44,408 nucleotides of DNA from Martinezella calliandrae (GTDB taxonomy: Bacteria; Pseudomonadota; Alphaproteobacteria; Rhizobiales; Rhizobiaceae): assembly GCF_030272695.1 (NCBI RefSeq), contig NZ_JARFYN010000056.1, forward strand, positions 1 to 44,408. Direction: 5' to 3'. The translations under genes and the position numbers were made by a program. This document shows, piece after piece, positions 41,224 through 44,408 of the stretch; position 1 is the stretch's first letter; each line of letters opens with the position of its first letter. The notes under the pieces are model-generated. The model did no database searches, had not been told where the DNA came from, and saw only the letters and a list, made by a program, of their open reading frames with translations.

Positions 41224-41871
41224 ATGCAGGCGCGAAAGATAGCTGTTTTCGGTGCCAGTGGCGGAATTGGTGCCCAGGTGGTGCAGCAGGCGCTCGACCG
41301 CGGAGACACCGTCACTGCTGTCGTAAGAACGCAAGCGCAATTTGATCTTGTGCATGCGCGACTGAGTGTCGTGAGAGTTCCGGCCCTCACCGACATTGGG
41401 GAGCTGACGCTGGCGCTCAAAGATGTAGAGGCCGTTATATCGGGCGTGGGACCGCGCGGGCCGAAAGATGGGCCGGTGGCATCAACAGCGACCTCGGCAA
41501 TCTTGCTGTCTATGGAATGCGCAGGTGTCAGGCGGCTTGTTGCCGTCAGCGCCGTTCCCGTCGGCGCAGTACCGCATGGCGAGAGTGCTCTCAACCGCTT
41601 TGTGATCCTTCCGCTGATCGGCAGGTTGCTGCAGGACTTGTATGCGGACCTTACCGAGATGGAACATGAAATCCGTCAGAGCAATATCGACTGGACAATC
41701 GTTCGGCCGCCCAAGCTGAGCAACAAGCCGCTCACAGAGGTCTATCGATGGCAAGTCGGCGGGAACGTGCCGCGCGGCTATAGTATCTCCCGAGCTAACG
41801 TGGCGCACGCGATGCTTCGTGCGCTCGATGATCCCCAGACAATCAAACAACCTGTCGGCGTGGCAGAGTAA
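41224..41871 (+). CDS. NAD(P)-binding atypical SDR (NmrA/SDR_a5-like)
   Basis: This 215-residue protein has the N-terminal dinucleotide motif KIAVFGASGGIGAQVVQQAL, VEAVISGVGP, the strand RLVAVSAVPVG and a later IDWTIVRPPKLSN (the TIVRPP motif of NmrA-like reductases). It lacks a YxxxK motif, as is usual in this group. Members reduce quinones or flavins, or act as redox sensors. Pairing with a divergent MarR regulator suggests a quinone or phenolic stress response. Confidence 0.87.
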   Translation: MQARKIAVFGASGGIGAQVVQQALDRGDTVTAVVRTQAQFDLVHARLSVVRVPALTDIGELTLALKDVEAVISGVGPRGPKDGPVASTATSAILLSMECAGVRRLVAVSAVPVGAVPHGESALNRFVILPLIGRLLQDLYADLTEMEHEIRQSNIDWTIVRPPKLSNKPLTEVYRWQVGGNVPRGYSISRANVAHAMLRALDDPQTIKQPVGVAE

Positions 41872-41923
41872 TCTTTCGAGCGGACGATGCTTTGATACTT
41901 GTTACTGGCGCAACGTGAGCTGG

Positions 41924-42067
41924 CTCGTCCAAGATCGGATTCGCGAAGGCAGGCTTGTGCCAGTTCTTACGAACTACCAAGCGATTGCCGACGGTGTCTT
42001 TGCGGTTAAGCGTTAAGATCAGCGCCATCGTGTGTTCCGCGACGGCCTCGGCGCATAGGCAGGTAAG
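41924..42067 (-). pseudogene. Fragment of a D-2-hydroxyacid dehydrogenase
   Basis: A leftward frame contains AVAEHTMALILTLNRKDTVG, which matches the VAEHT(V/L)ALIL(A/T)LNR segment of NAD-dependent D-2-hydroxyacid (D-lactate type) dehydrogenases, followed by RLVVRKNW. The catalytic domains on both sides are absent. This is a small relic between the NAD(P)-binding protein gene and zwf. Confidence 0.5.
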
Positions 42068-42186
42068 CGCGCGACGAGACAAAGCTATGCAGCAATTCAC
42101 GCGGCAAGGTGGGACGGTATTGCCGCCCCTTGCTCCGCTACGCAATCCATGCCTCTATTTAACCTTAGAGGGGTGAGCTTAACGTC

Positions 42187-43743
42187 ATGGCATCACGCAA
42201 GAAGGTAGCCGCTTCGCGGCAGCGCGGAGCTGAGGTCGACCTCCATCCGCAAGGGACAACGGAAGACTTGAGGATGAGTGTTTTGCGCAAGAATTCAACT
42301 CGGGTTGGCCCCGGCTATCCACAGGTCGTTGTGCTCGTCGGCGCAACGGGCGATCTCTCAAGGCGCAAGCTACTGACCGGGTTGTTCCACCTCACCAATG
42401 CGGGCTTCATCCCAGGGTGCCGTATTATCGGCGTCTCGCTCGATGACATCGATGCCGATGCCTTCCGCACTATCGCTCGTGACTCGCTGGACAAGTTCTT
42501 GACTCGCAAGTTCTTGCAGTCCGAATGGGAAGCGTTTGCCGCATCGCTCGACTACGTCCCGCTCGCTGCCGGCGCCAATGCTCTCAAGGAAGCGATCGAC
42601 AGGGCCGAGGAAGCATTGGGTGCCGAGACGCGGCGCGTGCACTATTTATCCGTTCCACCAAGTGCCGCCCTCCCGGCCGTGCAGCTCCTCGCCGAGGCTG
42701 AGCTGACTGAGCGCTCCCGTATCATCATGGAAAAGCCCTTCGGCACGGACCTTGCCAGTGCCGTTGAACTGAACAAGAAGCTGCACGAAGTGTTCGATGA
42801 GAAGCAGATATTCCGCATTGACCATTTCCTCGGCAAGGAGCCGGCCCAAAACATCCTGGCCTTCCGATTTGCCAACGGCCTATTCGAGCCAATCTGGAAC
42901 CGCAACTTCATCGACCATGTGCAGATCGACGTTCCGGAGACGCTCGGCCTTTCCACCCGCGCCGCCTTTTATGAGAGCACCGGCGCCTATCGTGACATGG
43001 TGGTGACCCACCTCTTCCAAATCCTGGCCTTCATGGCGATGGAGCCGCCCACTGCCCTTGAGCCTGCGCCTATCTCGGAAGAGAAGAACAAGGTGTTCCG
43101 CTCCATGTTGCCGATTGAGCCTCGCGACGTGGTGCGCGGTCAATACATTGGCTACCGTAGTGAGCCTGGCGTCGATCCCGAAAGCGACACGGACACCTTC
43201 ATCGCTCTAAAATGCGCCATCGACAACTGGCGCTGGGCTGGCGTGCCCTTCTACCTGCGTACCGGCAAGCGCATGGCCGAGGGGCAGCGCGTTATTTCGA
43301 TCGCATTCCGCGAGCCCCCGAAATCGATGTTCCCTGCCGGCTCTGGCGTGGGGGCACAGGGCCCTGACCACCTCACCTTCGACCTTGCTGATGCCTCCAA
43401 GGTCTCGCTTTCCTTCTATGGCAAGCGCCCTGGACCGGGCTTCCGGCTCGACAAGCTCTCGCTGCAATTCGCCATGAGCGAAACCGGCCTGATCGGCGAG
43501 GTTCTGGAGGCCTATGAGCGTCTGATCCTCGACGCCATGCGCGGTGACCACACACTGTTCAATACCGCCGAGGGTATTGAGCGGCTCTGGGAGGTTTCCC
43601 AACCTCTCCTCGATAACCCGCCGCCCGTACGCCTCTACGACCAGGGCGGCTGGGGGCCGAAGTCGATCCACCAACTCATTGCCCCGAACGCTTGGCGCCT
43701 ACCGTTCGAGCGCGCCTGGAGGGATGCGGCAAAGCGTGATTGA
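42187..43743 (+). CDS. zwf: Glucose-6-phosphate 1-dehydrogenase
   Basis: As drawn this is 518 residues. It has the NADP-binding start VVVLVGATGDLSRRKL, IIMEKPFGTDL, the active-site RIDHFLGKEPAQNIL, and the C-terminal domain with FYLRTGKRM and LIGEVLEAYERLILDAM. It oxidises glucose 6-phosphate to 6-phosphogluconolactone for the Entner-Doudoroff and pentose-phosphate routes. The start is uncertain: ATG 42187 has no well-placed ribosome binding site, while ATG 42274 (codon 30) follows GGAAG by 8 nt and gives about 489 residues, the normal family length. No pgl or edd follows; rhizobia usually have zwf-pgl-edd together, so this may be a second copy. Confidence 0.93.
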   Translation: MASRKKVAASRQRGAEVDLHPQGTTEDLRMSVLRKNSTRVGPGYPQVVVLVGATGDLSRRKLLTGLFHLTNAGFIPGCRIIGVSLDDIDADAFRTIARDSLDKFLTRKFLQSEWEAFAASLDYVPLAAGANALKEAIDRAEEALGAETRRVHYLSVPPSAALPAVQLLAEAELTERSRIIMEKPFGTDLASAVELNKKLHEVFDEKQIFRIDHFLGKEPAQNILAFRFANGLFEPIWNRNFIDHVQIDVPETLGLSTRAAFYESTGAYRDMVVTHLFQILAFMAMEPPTALEPAPISEEKNKVFRSMLPIEPRDVVRGQYIGYRSEPGVDPESDTDTFIALKCAIDNWRWAGVPFYLRTGKRMAEGQRVISIAFREPPKSMFPAGSGVGAQGPDHLTFDLADASKVSLSFYGKRPGPGFRLDKLSLQFAMSETGLIGEVLEAYERLILDAMRGDHTLFNTAEGIERLWEVSQPLLDNPPPVRLYDQGGWGPKSIHQLIAPNAWRLPFERAWRDAAKRD

Positions 43744-43821
43744 CGGTCAACAGTTGGATTGATGCCGGCGATGGCACGCCGCCTTCGTAAATTGGCTGGG
43801 CTGTGGTGATCGCACCAGGAC

Positions 43822-44070
43822 TCAACGATTGGAATACCGGTCAGGAAGAAGACCGTGCAGGCGACCATGCCCGCTATTAAGACGAATGTCCTTGAACAAC
43901 CGCGATATGAGGCGCGGTCGTAATCCTTGCCTCTCGTCGATGAGGAGGAATGACATCCTCTTTATTTGGATCGTGATCACGCCTGCATTGTCATGGCGAC
44001 GATAACTCCGCGAATCGATCGCATGGAATCCGTTTTCCACCGCCCAGGCGGCTATCATATCCGCGTTCAT
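43822..44070 (-). CDS. Hypothetical small protein, 82 aa
   Basis: ATG 44070 follows AGGA by 5 nt. The protein has alternating polar and hydrophobic segments (MIAAWAVENGFHAIDSRSYR, later TIQIKRMSFLLIDER and KDIRLNSGHGRLHGLLP), is basic and has no signal peptide. The pattern looks like a genuine folded protein and recalls short plasmid-borne rhizobial hypotheticals, but I cannot name a family. It converges with zwf. Confidence 0.45.
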   Translation of the reverse strand: MNADMIAAWAVENGFHAIDSRSYRRHDNAGVITIQIKRMSFLLIDERQGLRPRLISRLFKDIRLNSGHGRLHGLLPDRYSNR

Positions 44071-44325
44071 CAGGGTCCTGCTCTAGGATATGCGGACGTG
44101 GTTTCTCCAGCTGTCCCGGTCGTGCAAATCGCTTTTACAGTCCTAAAGATACCGCAACCGGAACGATCTAGACCAGCCAAATCCGTCCAAGATTCCAGTT
44201 CCCAAATAGGTGTTGCTAGAAAGACTCGCAGCAATCGGCACGACTCAGCCGTAAGCCCCGCCGGTTTGGTGCTCGCAACGACCGCTCTCCAGAACCTAAA
44301 CAAACCAGCGCATAGCTGATTAAAG
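44071..44325. other. Stretch without a recognisable gene
   Basis: I see no frame with both a ribosome binding site and a plausible protein here. It separates the hypothetical gene at 43822 from a possible gene end at the window edge. Confidence 0.3.
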
Positions 44326-44408
44326 CTACGCAGCCGCCTTGTTGTCTGGTTCCTGATTCCCGCGCAAGTCCACGACTTGTCGCATCGAGGCTCGTTTCAC
44401 GCGGGGCT
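44326..44408 (-). CDS. Possible 3' end of a gene cut by the window edge
   Basis: A leftward frame ends at the TAG at 44328-44326 with MRQVVDLRGNQEPDNKAAA as its last residues. The composition is protein-like (charged, low in Arg/Ser bias). The start lies outside the window, or could be the ATG inside this piece, giving a 19-residue peptide. No family can be named. Confidence 0.3.
   Translation of the reverse strand, partial: PRVKRASMRQVVDLRGNQEPDNKAAA

Noticed and set aside
1..44408. CRISPR arrays, tRNA or rRNA genes, plasmid replication (repABC) genes
   Set aside because: I looked for regularly spaced repeats, cloverleaf-like ends with CCA-type tails, and RepA/B/C motifs and found none.

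Overview
The window looks like an accessory replicon (megaplasmid or chromid) of a Rhizobium/Agrobacterium-type alphaproteobacterium. The evidence is the GC-rich coding, ribose-type (CUT2) sugar ABC transporters, DUF1127, DUF736 and DUF6665-like small proteins, and a high density of broken genes and insertion-sequence pieces. I see no rRNA, tRNA, CRISPR array or replication origin.

Left edge (1-4.7 kb): the right end of an IS21-type element, two decayed small secreted-protein genes, an IS5-family element whose transposase carries a one-base frameshift, an NTF2-like protein divergent from an AraC regulator, and an IS6-family element that supplies the AraC stop codon.

Catabolic core (4.8-32.1 kb): a nine-gene leftward operon (19017 to 10981) encodes two SDRs, two medium-chain dehydrogenases, a Gfo/Idh/MocA oxidoreductase, a YciI protein, a PRISE-type reductase, a hydroxyquinol-type intradiol dioxygenase and maleylacetate reductase. 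It ends at a clear terminator. A second leftward group (10783 to 4800) holds a YciI protein, an unknown small protein, a CUT2 transporter whose third subunit fuses the ATPase to a permease, and a VOC protein. Rightward, 19577-22293 encodes a 6PGDH-type dehydrogenase and a cytosolic winged-helix/solute-binding-protein fusion that is probably the regulator. A third leftward operon (29321 to 22377) has two tandem ketopantoate-reductase-like enzymes followed by a complete CUT2 transporter. It is divergent from a LacI regulator, and three LacI-type operators lie between them. A short leftward unit (32020 to 30903) encodes an SDR and an ABM-type monooxygenase. The 12-mer ATCCATTTTGGA occurs upstream of three of these units and nowhere else that I noticed, which suggests one regulon. 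My reading is import of a hydroxylated ring compound or glycoside, oxidation and dehydration to hydroxyquinol, ring cleavage to maleylacetate and reduction to 3-oxoadipate. The substrate is inferred, not shown.

Right side (32.1-44.4 kb): a relic zone (amino-acid-binding protein tail, ISL3 transposase, RpiR and phosphatase fragments); small rhizobial proteins; a YghU-type GST; class I aldolase followed by a truncated gap; a TetR repressor with a perfect palindromic operator in front of a haloalkane dehalogenase; a broken DUF736 gene; a MarR regulator divergent from an NAD(P)-binding protein; a 2-hydroxyacid dehydrogenase fragment; and zwf. The last 0.6 kb holds a probable small hypothetical gene and possibly the 3' end of another.
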